From contig CM035151.1 of NCBI GenBank assembly GCA_020205615.1, forward strand, positions 44,512,977-44,576,976: a DNA stretch of 64,000 nucleotides, given 5' to 3'. Shown one piece after another: positions 23,250-32,910 of the stretch; positions within the stretch are counted from its first letter, which is position 1, and the number at the start of each line of letters is the position of its first letter. The notes beneath the pieces are model-generated. The model did no database searches. It was not told where the DNA came from and saw nothing but the letters and a program-made list of their open reading frames with translations. The position numbers and the translations under genes were made by a program. The stretch is from Panax quinquefolius (lineage: Eukaryota; Streptophyta; Magnoliopsida; Apiales; Araliaceae).

Positions 23250-24720
23250 TTATTTATTACAAGAAAAGTATAATTGGAAAAGACCACATAATCATACTAG
23301 ATCGCCAGTAAGATGATATCTGACGATGATAGAACATGTTGATGGTATCAACTGGTGCATTTTCCTTTTTAGGATGGTTGATGAATGCCCCAGTATTGAG
23401 TTGTCCCTGTTTCTGACATTGCCCTAGTCTTATTTGATTTAAGGGTCCCAATATCGGGTTGTCACCGATTCTGAAATTACCCCCGCCATACTTGTCGTCT
23501 GGGATAGTTTCTTTGACAGATGGGCTGATAAGATGTCTAGATTGCAATGGTCTTTTACCTCTAGACCATATAGTGAATAGGTAGTGGATTTGGGCTTTAA
23601 TGCTTGGATGCCCTTAATCATTATATCTGACTTATTGGCGCAATTAGCCTTGATGATTTTCTTCTGATTAAATGAAGACTTGTTATTGAGGGTTTCTACT
23701 CTTTGAAGGTCCTTGCTGATGAACATGTTTGATATATCGATGTGTTGTTGTTTTAACTTTGATGATTGATATCGAGAGGCCTTCCGACTCCACTAAATTG
23801 GTCCTAAGATCTCAGCTTGGATGGTGATGACTTCACTTGAGTTTGATTTGTTTTGTTGTCTTGATACGGGGGAACATGTTGTCAGGTATGAGATAGACTT
23901 TGCCACGATGGTTGCCCATGTACTGCTGGAGGTCAAAAGAGATCAAGTCTTCTCGCACTTCAGGAGTGATGAGTTGCTGACAGGTTGCATCTTATGATGA
24001 TTTTTATTTCATCCCCGTGACTGGTCATCTTGATGTATCGCTGTCTTTTTCTTCCCATGACTTGTGTCAGATTTGATGGAATGACATTGAGGTGTCGTTG
24101 GGTTTTCTCAACATGGGTCGTTGACTTTAAGGGTTTTTCTTGGGTGCAGGCTTTTTAGGTTTGATTTTGCTATCTTGGGATTGATTTTTAGGTTTGGATG
24201 TTTCTTTTGAAGGTTGGACCACACCATAAATGGATGCCTACGTGCTCCCATCAATGGGGGGAAGATCATGTCTTCCGTAGTTCAAGCTTGACTTGAATGG
24301 TTTTGTTTGATTGATTGGAGGGGTTTTTGGATTTTTTATTTGGTTTGACCGCACCATAAATGGATGCCTACGTACTCCCAGTGATGAGGGGAGATCAGGT
24401 CTTTCGTAGTTCAAGCTTTTCTTGAATGGTTTAAAGCTGGTATTTTAGAGTTGAGTATTCTGGGGATTTAAAATGTGTTTATTTTGATTGATGGGTATTT
24501 GGTTTGACCGCACCATAGATGGTTGCCTAAGTACTCCCATTGATAAGGGGAGATCAGGTTTTTCGTAGTTCAGTCTTGGACAAGATCTGATTGGATTAAT
24601 TTTTTGATTTTTTTGTAATATTTACATGCATGGAAAATAAAAGGCAGCTAAGAAAGTGATACAGTCCCAATATCTTCTGGAACTCGTAACTTTATCCTCT
24701 AGATCTACATCTTCCTTACT
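23250..24720 (-). other. Degenerate post-gag region of the Tat/Ogre-like element
   Basis: Two open frames (23257-23547 and 23439-23726) and a stretch reading LITPEVREDLISFDLQQYMG near 23940 on the - strand suggest old coding sequence that I cannot assign. At about 24205-24590 three copies of a ~75-bp motif occur (see separate entry). No functional gene. Confidence 0.45.
24205..24590. repeat. Three-copy conserved ~75-bp motif
   Basis: Copies start at about 24215, 24343 and 24502, each about 75 bp. Each has ACCGCACCATA(A/G)ATGG (first copy ACCACACC), TGCCTA(C/A)GT(A/G)CTCCCA, a GGGGAGATCAGGT-like block (first copy GGGGAAGATCATGT) and CGTAGTTCA. Spacer sequence between them is not conserved, so the motif itself appears to have been maintained or duplicated as a unit. 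Confidence 0.8.
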
Positions 24721-24722
24721 AG

Positions 24723-25142
24723 ATGAGGCTTGATAGTCCAGTTGTCAGTGGTTCTGTTGCATTCAAGGCTCGTGATAGAGGTCACCTCCTGGTCATAAAT
24801 ATCTTTGATTACTGTAATAACTTGATCACCTCCCGATTCGTCATATCCCTCGGGGATGCTCAGATTGGACCCATCGCAAAAAGGGATGAACTCTTGATTC
24901 CTCGATGGGTTGGCTTCCTTGACAACCTCACCACCTTTTTCTTCATCTGTTCCTTCACCTTTTTCATGGGCTTGAGAGGATTTAACTATGAAATCTCTCT
25001 CGAATTGTTATTGTATTTCTTGCAAGGAACTTTTCTTTTCGGCTTTTTCTGCACTAGGAAGGATCAATATTTCCTCCTCATCATCTAGAAGGGTAAAATC
25101 AAGAATATGGTTGTTAACTTTTGATAACAGAATGTTTGACAG
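24723..25142 (-). pseudogene. Acidic linker after gag, Tat/Ogre-like
   Basis: On the - strand a mostly open, acidic stretch reads HILDFTLLDDEEEILILPS and further left ESGGDQVITVIKDIYDQEV. It is interrupted by a stop near 25010. It lies directly after the second knuckle-like motif, in the gag-to-protease position. I recognise no enzyme motif. It is a probable remnant of the polyprotein. Confidence 0.4.
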
Positions 25143-25535
25143 TTACAGAGGAATTTCCTTAGGGGACTGTCTTGTTTCCTCTACCACTCCCGTCATTATG
25201 ATGGGTTCACCTTGTGTTCTGTCAAGATTGGAGCTTATAGCCATCACTTCCTTTGAACTATCTGTCTTAAGTGGAAATCTTAAGCTCTTCATTTCCCTTT
25301 CGCCTTTTCTGGTTATGGGGACTTTTATCTTTAGTTCTCTATTTTCAATGAGATCCTGGATTTTATGCTTTAGAGACCAACATTCCTCAGTTGCATGTGC
25401 AGGTGAGTTAGAATGGTAGAGAAATATATTGGTAGAATCATAATTTTTCATCTTAGGATTTACAGAAGGCAGCAACTCAGAAATCTTTCCTTCGCTTATC
25501 AGAAAGTGTAGCATCTCTTCATTTGATTTGTTCAT
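25143..25535 (-). pseudogene. Gag C-terminal domain with knuckle-like motif, copy 2
   Basis: This 130-residue frame has ISELLPSVNPKMKNYDSTN, then LYHSNSPAHATEECWSLKHK followed by IQDLIENREL. The Y-H-x(5)-H-x(4)-C-W-x-LKHKIQDLI arrangement is the zinc-knuckle-like end of Tat/Ogre gag. The usual first Cys is replaced: the motif starts F-L-Y-H rather than C-x-Y-H. A similar domain occurs in 26076-26267, so this is one of two consecutive copies. Confidence 0.75.
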
Positions 25536-26075
25536 AGGGATGAATTTTTGGTCTCTTTTGGAAGTTGTTTGATCTCTCTTCTTTGAGAATTTTCATTCCC
25601 CCGAGCAATTTTTTCGTTGGCGATATTTTTTAGTAATTTTATCATTCCATTTTTCTTGTCCTTTTAGTCTGCTTTGATCTTCTTCATTTAGTTGGCTCAT
25701 CCTGGAGGGGTATAGGCTTAAATTCTAGTTAACCTCATTTTTCTCTTAGCTTTCTGATAGTTAAGTGAAAATTTTCCTTGTAACTTGATGTTGGCGCACT
25801 ACAAGATTAGCCAACAGAGTTACTTGATGCTGGATCATCTTCAGTTGTTGACTTAGTGTCCTATATTCCTCTGAATTTTCCCACTCTAGGACATTTGTTC
25901 TATTCCTTTGGGGGTATTCCTTCATCCTTCGTATGTACTTACGATTTGGATGCATTTTAGCGCTTCCTTACCCGATCATGTTTAGTCCTTCCGTATCATG
26001 TTTCAATAAAAGGTTGGTGTTGACATTTCATTTGTCAGGTCGATGGACCACAATACTGCCACTTTCGATCAGATT

Positions 26076-26267
26076 TTAAAATTTATGCTTTAAAAACCAA
26101 CAATCTTGTGTATCATGTCCTTGAGACCCTGAATGGTAAGCACATATCTGGCTTGGATTATATCTTTTGCTTCCTGGATCTAGAGTTGGAGCCAGTTCGG
26201 TAATTTTCTTATGATCCATTAACATCACTAATACATTTTCAAGGGAATCTCCCAGTGGAGTGAACAT
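26076..26267 (-). pseudogene. Gag C-terminal domain with knuckle-like motif, copy 1
   Basis: The frame contains ITELAPTLDPGSKRYNPS, then CAYHSGSQGHDTQDCWFLKH. The Cys, His and Cys positions of the Tat/Ogre knuckle are intact here. The following frame (25536-26075) carries only a degenerate spacer with short frames (e.g. 25761-25955). The order copy 1, spacer, copy 2 suggests a duplication or a deletion joining two gag versions. Confidence 0.78.
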
Positions 26268-26417
26268 TCGATTTTATGTTCTTTCAAATTTTCTCTTTCT
26301 GTCTTGGAATTGGTTGAATGTAGCATGTTGTTGAAATGGCAGATTGTCTTGCTTCTTCCAAATGGGGGGACTATAGGTTGGTCTCCTAGCATGCCCCTGT
26401 AAAACAAGGGATACATC

Positions 26418-26765
26418 TTAATCGCCTTTCTCGGGTACCCTTTTGGAAGTGTTCGCATAGTTTTCTGACTTTATATGCTCGGCGACTGCTTCCAAGTCCG
26501 TGAGATCTTTAATCTTGCCTACTTTAAGGCCCATCTCTACCATTTCATCGTGTTTGATAATCTCCGAGAATGGCTTGCCTATTCCTGCTAGGATCCTCTC
26601 AAAGTAAGGTGCATCTTGGATGTCTATGAAAGTCATCACCATTTCAATTTCTGACATAGGCGGGATGACTTGTGTTTCCATACGTCTCCATCTTTGGGCA
26701 TATTCACGGAAAGAATCTGTGTTCTGCTTTTTAACTTTAGTAATTTGATATCTATCTGGAGCCAT
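26418..26765 (-). pseudogene. Gag central domain, Tat/Ogre-like
   Basis: The frame starts MAPDRYQITKVKKQNTDSF, followed by REYAQRWRRMETQVIPPMSE and a helical stretch. It continues the 26772-27365 frame after a stop or shift at about 26766-26771. RE(Y)AQRWR is a conserved capsid motif of this lineage. It ends in a frame break near 26420, after which a short basic segment leads to the knuckle. Confidence 0.85.
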
Positions 26766-26771
26766 TTGTGA

Positions 26772-27365
26772 CTAGAAGTTGTACTGATTTAGGAAGGTGT
26801 AGGCTAACTCTTCCCAGTTGTGGATTTTAACATTGTCAAGTCGGGCATACCAGGTTCTAACCTCTCCAGTGAGACTCTTTTGGAAAAGCTGCATTCTCAG
26901 ACTTTCATCTTCAGCATAAGACTCTAGCTCGCAAATGTATACTTTCAAGTGCGTATAGGGATTGCCTGCCCCATTGTACTTTTCAAACTCTGGGACTTGG
27001 AATTTGTCAGGATATCGAGCCCTTGGGAATATGCAGAGATCTGAATACGCAATACTTCCAAGGTTTCCAGTCCTTTTAATTGATCGGATGGTTTCCTCCA
27101 TTTGTTGGATTTTCTTTCTAATATCCCCAGTTTTTAGGTCTTCCTTGAGATTTGTGATTTCAGGGGTTTTGTTGGTTCCTTTATTGGAATGAGGTTCAGG
27201 TATATGGGTTTCCATCTTTCTGTCAATACCCTGACTGCCCCCTAGTGTGAATGACTCTGGTTGAATGGGCATTGACTGGCGCTGAGTGCTTTTACTTTGC
27301 TCTTTAAGGAGGATAACCAACTCTATTATTTGATTCTTAAGTCCCTCAAACTCCTTTTGGAACAC
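26772..27365 (-). pseudogene. Gag N-terminal part, Tat/Ogre-like
   Basis: A 197-residue frame. A leading coiled-coil-like region (FEGLKNQIIELVILLKEQSK) and a linker are followed by PDKFQVPEFEKYNGAGNPYT, MQLFQKSLTGEVRTWYARL and ELAYTFLNQYNF. This is the retrotransposon gag domain that packages the RNA. The start Met at 27365 is plausible, about 760 bases from the PBS. Only a single break separates it from the next gag frame, so gag decayed less than the rest. Confidence 0.88.
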
Positions 27366-28123
27366 AGAATCCGGATCATATTGGGCACTTTAAGTCATGT
27401 CAATGGATGGGAAGTATCTTACCTACACGAAGAGTAGATAGTTTAGTCTTGATAAGTATTAACAACATGCATTGATGCAATGTCTTGGTTTTTTATGGTT
27501 TTTAATAATTTCTTGCAAAACAAATATCATTTGTTTTGATGATAGTATAACATGACAGGATTTGACAGGGAATGGAATGCATATTTACATTTTCTTTTCT
27601 TTTCTTTTTCTATACATTTACATGGAATCGTAATTTACATTGAATCAAAATTTACATGAAATTGAAAGGGAAAGGCATGAACAGACTCCCCTCTGCATTT
27701 GGTTTATCAGAGTTTGACCTATCTTAGGCTACTCTCACGGCTTTTAGACATGAAGGTCCCCAGATCATCATAATTTACTAGATGGGAAGTTAATCCGATC
27801 TTTTAATCGGAGTGGATCTGAGTGGTACCTTTCCTGAGCCTCGCGGGATTATTCTCTATTGAGTCCAGTAATCAAACACCGATGGGTTCGCCTCCTGGTG
27901 GAGGAATCACACAATATACATTCGCATACATCGTGTCTCACCGTATGAAATGATGACATTGTGCGAGTCACTAATACCAAACACATGGTTTGTGCGAGGC
28001 ACTAAAGTGCAGTAAATAGAGCATTCATTCACATCCACTTAATGCAAGGACATCATTCACACACAAGCAAGATGAAAAAAAAGGAATTTGAAAAGATTGA
28101 AATGCGACTTAAGCCCTCTACTG
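27366..28123 (-). other. Leader between PBS and gag, Tat/Ogre-like
   Basis: No gene. It has a TTTTCTTTTC-type pyrimidine stretch at about 27590-27615 and two copies of a short GTGCGAG(T/G)CACTAA motif near 27960-28010. It is the untranslated leader of the element. Confidence 0.6.
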
Positions 28124-28141
28124 TCCCCAGCGGAGTCGCCA
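28124..28141 (-). promoter_or_regulatory. PBS (tRNA-Arg type), Tat/Ogre-like element
   Basis: On the - strand TGGCGACTCCGCTGGGGA starts two bases from the LTR boundary. This sequence is the well-known PBS of the Tat/Ogre lineage, recorded in the literature as complementary to arginine tRNA. It fixes the orientation and the LTR edge. Confidence 0.85.
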
Positions 28142-29317
28142 CATGTCGACGTCGGGAAAAAATTCTGAAAGTCCAATAATAATCTAGAATGGGGGGTAGA
28201 ATAGGTTATTACAGGTTAAAAAATTATATTAGGCCTTTTTAAATTTTTAATAATCAATTTGCAGCTTTGGAAATTAGCATGCAAGATAATAAAAAAGCAA
28301 TCACACAATGCACAGAGATTTATCTGGTTTACAACATACACCCCTTGGTATGTTGCTACGTCCAGTCTCAAGTCCCTACTTAGAACTTGAGATCCTATTG
28401 CTATTAGTAATAAAAAACTCCTTCAACAGGCGGAGAAGCCTTTACAAAGTTTTATAGATAAACTTTCAACTATTCCCAACTAATCTATCTTGGACAACAA
28501 GCTCCCCGCTCCCTCCTCAAGTTTAGTTGTACTTCTTTAGAGTTCAATTCTATTCTATGATTTGGTCTTGAAACAACAGCCTCTTTCTCACCTCACAAGT
28601 ACACTAGAGACCCAAATTCCCACTGACCTCTCTAAGACTCTGGTCTTGGTCGAAGCATTACTTGTCTTTCTCACAAGCACATAAAATAAACTAACTCTGG
28701 TCTTTTCTCTTTTTACAAATAATTTTACAATAATGTGCTTCTCAAAAAAGTATATAAGAATTTAGTACAGATGGATGCTTCTCAAATAAACAGATATTAA
28801 TTAAAGAACAAATATATCTATAAAAGTTCAAAGACTTTTATATTTAAAAATATGCTTCTTTGTAAGCAGATAGAAATTTATGTTTAGATCAAATGATGCT
28901 TCTGATTAAGCAAATATGTAAAGTATGCACAGTTATAAAAGTTCAGATAACTTTTATGTTTTAGAGAGATGCTTCTTGAATAAGCAGATAAGTCAATTTT
29001 AGCCTTTTAGCTCAAAAATGCTTCTGTTTAAGCAAATATATAATTTTAATGCAATTTATAAAGAATTATTTACTCTTTAAAATAAAGAGTGTTTTTCATG
29101 GATTAAATGTAATTGTTTCTCAGATAATCTTTAACAAGTATTATATGAAAGTTTTATGTATCAATACTTGTATATAATAAGAATAAATTAATTCAAACAA
29201 TATTTATCAAATATAATAATTAAATCACCAAGCACAAACTCATATAGCAAATATTATTATTTAACTTAGATAATATATAACAATATTTTATCTATTATGT
29301 GATTTTATAAATAAAGT

Positions 29318-29680
29318 CACTTAGTACTATAAGGAATCGTGGATTTGCCTCGATTCCCTCACTTAAGAGAAATATCTTCAGTAGCTCTTGCGTGCCTAAG
29401 TACTGACAAAATTTATATTTTCATTAATTGATATTTATATAAATATTTTCAATAGATCACTACAATTCTCAAATCCAGTCCGGACGATTCCTCTTTTTGG
29501 AGGAATATCTCAGTGTCATTTTGAGCTATCAAGTGTCGTATCTATTTTACGATATTTATATAAATAATATCAATAAAAGGTTACTGAAGACTATAAGGAA
29601 TCGTACGGTTCAAATTCCTCTCCGTAGAGGTGTATCTCCATAACCTTGCGACGCCCAAGTATCTTTTTATTTGATAAATC
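29318..29680. repeat. Three-copy degenerate unit in the Tat/Ogre-like LTR
   Basis: Units share AGGAATCGT or CGATTCC(T/C)CT, then GAGG(T/A)(A/G)TATCTC, a GTGCCTAAGTA or CGCCCAAGTAT end, and a TATTTATATAAATA(A/T)T spacer. They are roughly 120-140 bp apart. The 62-codon frame at 29591-29779 falls inside and is not a gene. Confidence 0.6.
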
Positions 29681-30291
29681 GATGAAATATAGATATATAA
29701 AATTGTGTATAACAATGTATATTCGTATATCTATACATATAAAACAAGTAAGAAATAACTCAATAAAAGTTAGACTCAAATGACTTATCTCAGTACTTGG
29801 ACCAATTTTCTCTTCTAAAATAATCAGAACTTTTGTAAGAAGAGATATAAAGCTTTTAGAGAGAATGTAAGCAAGGAGAGTATGCTTTGCTTTTCACTGA
29901 ATTGGTAAAAACCAAATAAATGAAATACACCCTATTTATAGATTTTTGAAGTTGAGGGCAAAAATTTAATTTGTGAAAACTGATTTTGAATACATGGTTT
30001 GGATGATTAATTTTTGAATTCAACCGTCCAGATGAAAAAATAAATTACGCGGAAGAACTCATCATTTCGCCTAAGAAAAATTTCACCTACTTAGCATTTA
30101 ATGATAATTTTGACCACATGTTTGAAACTTCCAACGGTTTTTTAAAAACTGCCAAACACACACGTGGTTTTAGTCCCAAAATGAATGTCATTCACACGAT
30201 TTTAAAAAAAATTTCCAGCACATGCATACACTTAGTATATATAAATGATGCATGCATGATTTATATATATATAAATATAGTAATGTAGTAC

Positions 30292-30296
<5 letters not shown>

Positions 30297-30338
<42 letters not shown>
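30297..30338. repeat. (AT)n microsatellite
   Basis: About 21 AT dinucleotides run directly up to the solo LTR. Similar (AT)n tracts are at 8961-8990, 20531-20562, 33729-33752, 59718-59765 and 59790-59829. Confidence 0.95.
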
Positions 30339-30341
<3 letters not shown>

Positions 30342-32823
30342 AAGACCCCAACTTTCATAAATAAAGATTAATTTTTCTCAAATATATTTTTGAATATTAT
30401 GGTGTGGATTTGATATAGTGTTATAGTTGTGGGTAATATTTATAAATTTTGCAAAGTAAGCAAGTGGTTATAAAATATTTGATTGGTGGGGAATATTCGC
30501 TTTTAAGTGGAATATTCGATGCGATGGCACAATCACCGGTGGATCCTACAACTAATTCATCGCTTGAGTTAAAAAATGACAAAAATATCTTTTTTAAAAA
30601 TAACGACGAAAAGTTTCTTTGTTAAACTGTTAAACTACCCGGTGGTAAAAGTACAGTAATACGCGTGGTTGCATAGTAGCACACGTTATTGATTATTGAT
30701 GATACGTGAGAAGTCACTCAGTTATACTCAATTATTGCTACAGTAATTGCTGCATAATATCTCTCATATTATTAAGTCAATTATTGTCATAGTATCATCT
30801 GCATAATATTTTATATTATTAAATCAATAATTGAGACGATAAAGTTATTCATATTATTATTTACATTATTGACGATGTCTAGAAAGTTCTGTCGAGGAAA
30901 GGGGTTTGGTCACCTAATTACGCGCCAATAGGGAGAAATCCTTATCGAAAACCCCCTCTTTCCTGGGAATGATCTGGTTGTTAAATATTGTGAGTTATAA
31001 TATTAATGATGAATAAGTTCGTGTTGGATTAAAGATGAAATTGTTGATAAAGATATTTTCATTATGTTGAGATTATTTGTATTAGTGGAAATCGACATTT
31101 ATTTCGATAATAATTGATTTCTGGATGTTAAATTGACCAAACGGGCAATTAATCGGATAAATGAGCAATTAATTACCATTGGTTCACATGTAAATTATTG
31201 TTGGTTCAAATGTATGGAACTATTGGTTCACATGCATTACTATTAGGGGAGGTGGTGCAAGATTTATAATACTTGCATGACTAAATTAAAAGTAGAGATA
31301 TAGATGAAGGTACTATATTGTAATAATTCGAGCCCTTAATCATGCAATTATTGAAACTATATTTTCCTATAAATAGAAGCTCATTCTTTATTCATTCTCA
31401 CTAATTCACTTAGACTCACAAGAGCATCTATTAAGAGAGAAACTATAGAGAGGAAGAAGAAGAGTATTCTGATACTTCACTATTCCAGTATCCAGTCTTC
31501 TTTTAAGGTAAGGGATATTATTTTTTTCGTATTCGTAGGGGGTATTATTTCTTTCGTATTCGTAAGGGGTATTATTTCTTTCGTATTCGTAAGGGGTATT
31601 ATTTTTGTTCAATATTCATATTTTTGATAAGTACTATTCACGAGATACTATTCACAAAGTACTATTCCTGAAGTACTATTCACGAAGTACTATTCACAAG
31701 GTACTATTCACTCGGGTACTATTCACCTAGAGTACTATTCATGACAAAAAATGATTTCTTTTCAAACCAAATCATTCTTGATACAATATTATTCTTGAAT
31801 TTTACTCCACAAAGTAGTATCATGTTGATAATTTGGACATTATTGAATTTTGGATAAATTAAATTATAAATCTTTAAAAATTTATCATTTGCTTTCATTT
31901 AATTGAATTCTTATATCATTGACATCAATCCTCATGCTTATATTGTGATGAAATTCATCTTTGGCCCATAGTATATAGATGGACTGTTGATTGGTATGAT
32001 TATGACCAAGGATTATTTGGTATAACCATGACCTGTAATGTTACAAGTGATGTTGATTATTTATTGATCTGAATCTCAGCGACAGTTGTTGATATGATCA
32101 TAAACATGCGTTCTCTTCGGCCAAGGGTGCACAGATGAATTGTTGTTTGGCATGATCATGACCATTGGTGAAAACACGAATATCATTGGCCCGTAGTGCA
32201 TGGATAGTTCGTGGTTGTGATACTAATGAATATCATTGGGCCATAGTGCATGGATAATTCAATGATGTGAATTATTTATTAAGCTGAGTCTCAGCGATAA
32301 AATTGATGATAAACTTTTAAATCATAGAAGATAGTAGATATCATGATCTACTTGACTCTTCTAATGGATTATTATTTCTGCTACAGTTGTTGATCTAAAA
32401 CTTGTTGTCTATTGTATTCTATCACTTGTTATACTGTTGAAGGCTAACGATAATTTATTCTGCATTATCTTAGTCATAATATTTCTTACTGAGCTAGTTG
32501 AGCTCTCCCTTTTCTTTCACTATTCTCTTCAGGAAATGAGAATATAGCTGGGACTAGTCAGGGAATAGAGTGACGGCCCGAGATGGTTGCTATAGTAGTC
32601 ATCACTATTCTACAAGAATAGTGTGATAATAATTGTAATGAGGTCTTATTTTGAGTTTGGATATTTTCTAGGAGACAATATTTGTATTAAAACTCACAGC
32701 TTATGTTTTTTTGTATTCTGCATGACACATAACAATTGTATAAATAAAGTTTGTATTTGAGTTCTGTACCATGTATTTGGCGACTCAGAATGGATGATGT
32801 ATACTTATTTTTGGGGCATCACA
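30339..32823 (+). repeat. Solo LTR of the Gy-A type
   Basis: Begins TGTAAGACCCCAACTTT and ends GGGGCATCACA. It is flanked on both sides by TATAT (30334-30338 and 32824-32828), consistent with a 5-bp duplication but weak because the site lies in an AT microsatellite. No internal region is attached, so it is a product of LTR-LTR recombination. A TATA box (31368-31376) is followed by AAGGTAAGG (31505-31512), a three-copy ~29-bp repeat (31511-31610) and short TACTATTCAC units (31625-31740). Confidence 0.85.
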
Positions 32824-32910
32824 TATATAATAAGCATACTGCTATATATATTATATTAATACACACACATGTTTTAATAAGTATGCATTTATGCAATAAA
32901 ACATTTTTTG

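Larger units (their letters stand above)
23241..28143 (-). mobile_element. Tat/Ogre-like gypsy element, internal region (gag part)
   Basis: The PBS (28124-28141) and LTR (from 28144) lie on the right and gag runs leftward. The PBS is of tRNA-Arg type and the gag motifs (KFQVPEFEKYNG, SLTGEVRTWYARL, REYAQRWR) are those of the Tat/Ogre lineage. No RT, RNase H or integrase is recognisable to the left. The element is therefore truncated, or it is a deletion derivative retaining gag only. No left-hand LTR was found. Confidence 0.75.
28144..32908 (-). repeat. LTR of the Tat/Ogre-like element, interrupted
   Basis: Begins TGTCGACGTCGGG right after the PBS. AT-rich and gene-free. It contains repeated ATGCTTCT...AAGCAGATA units at about 28740-29040 and three copies of a ~130-bp unit at about 29320-29680. 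A solo LTR (30339-32823) is inserted. The LTR continues at 32824 for only about 80 bp before another LTR starts at 32909, so its outer end is missing. The right-hand limit is an inference. Confidence 0.6.
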
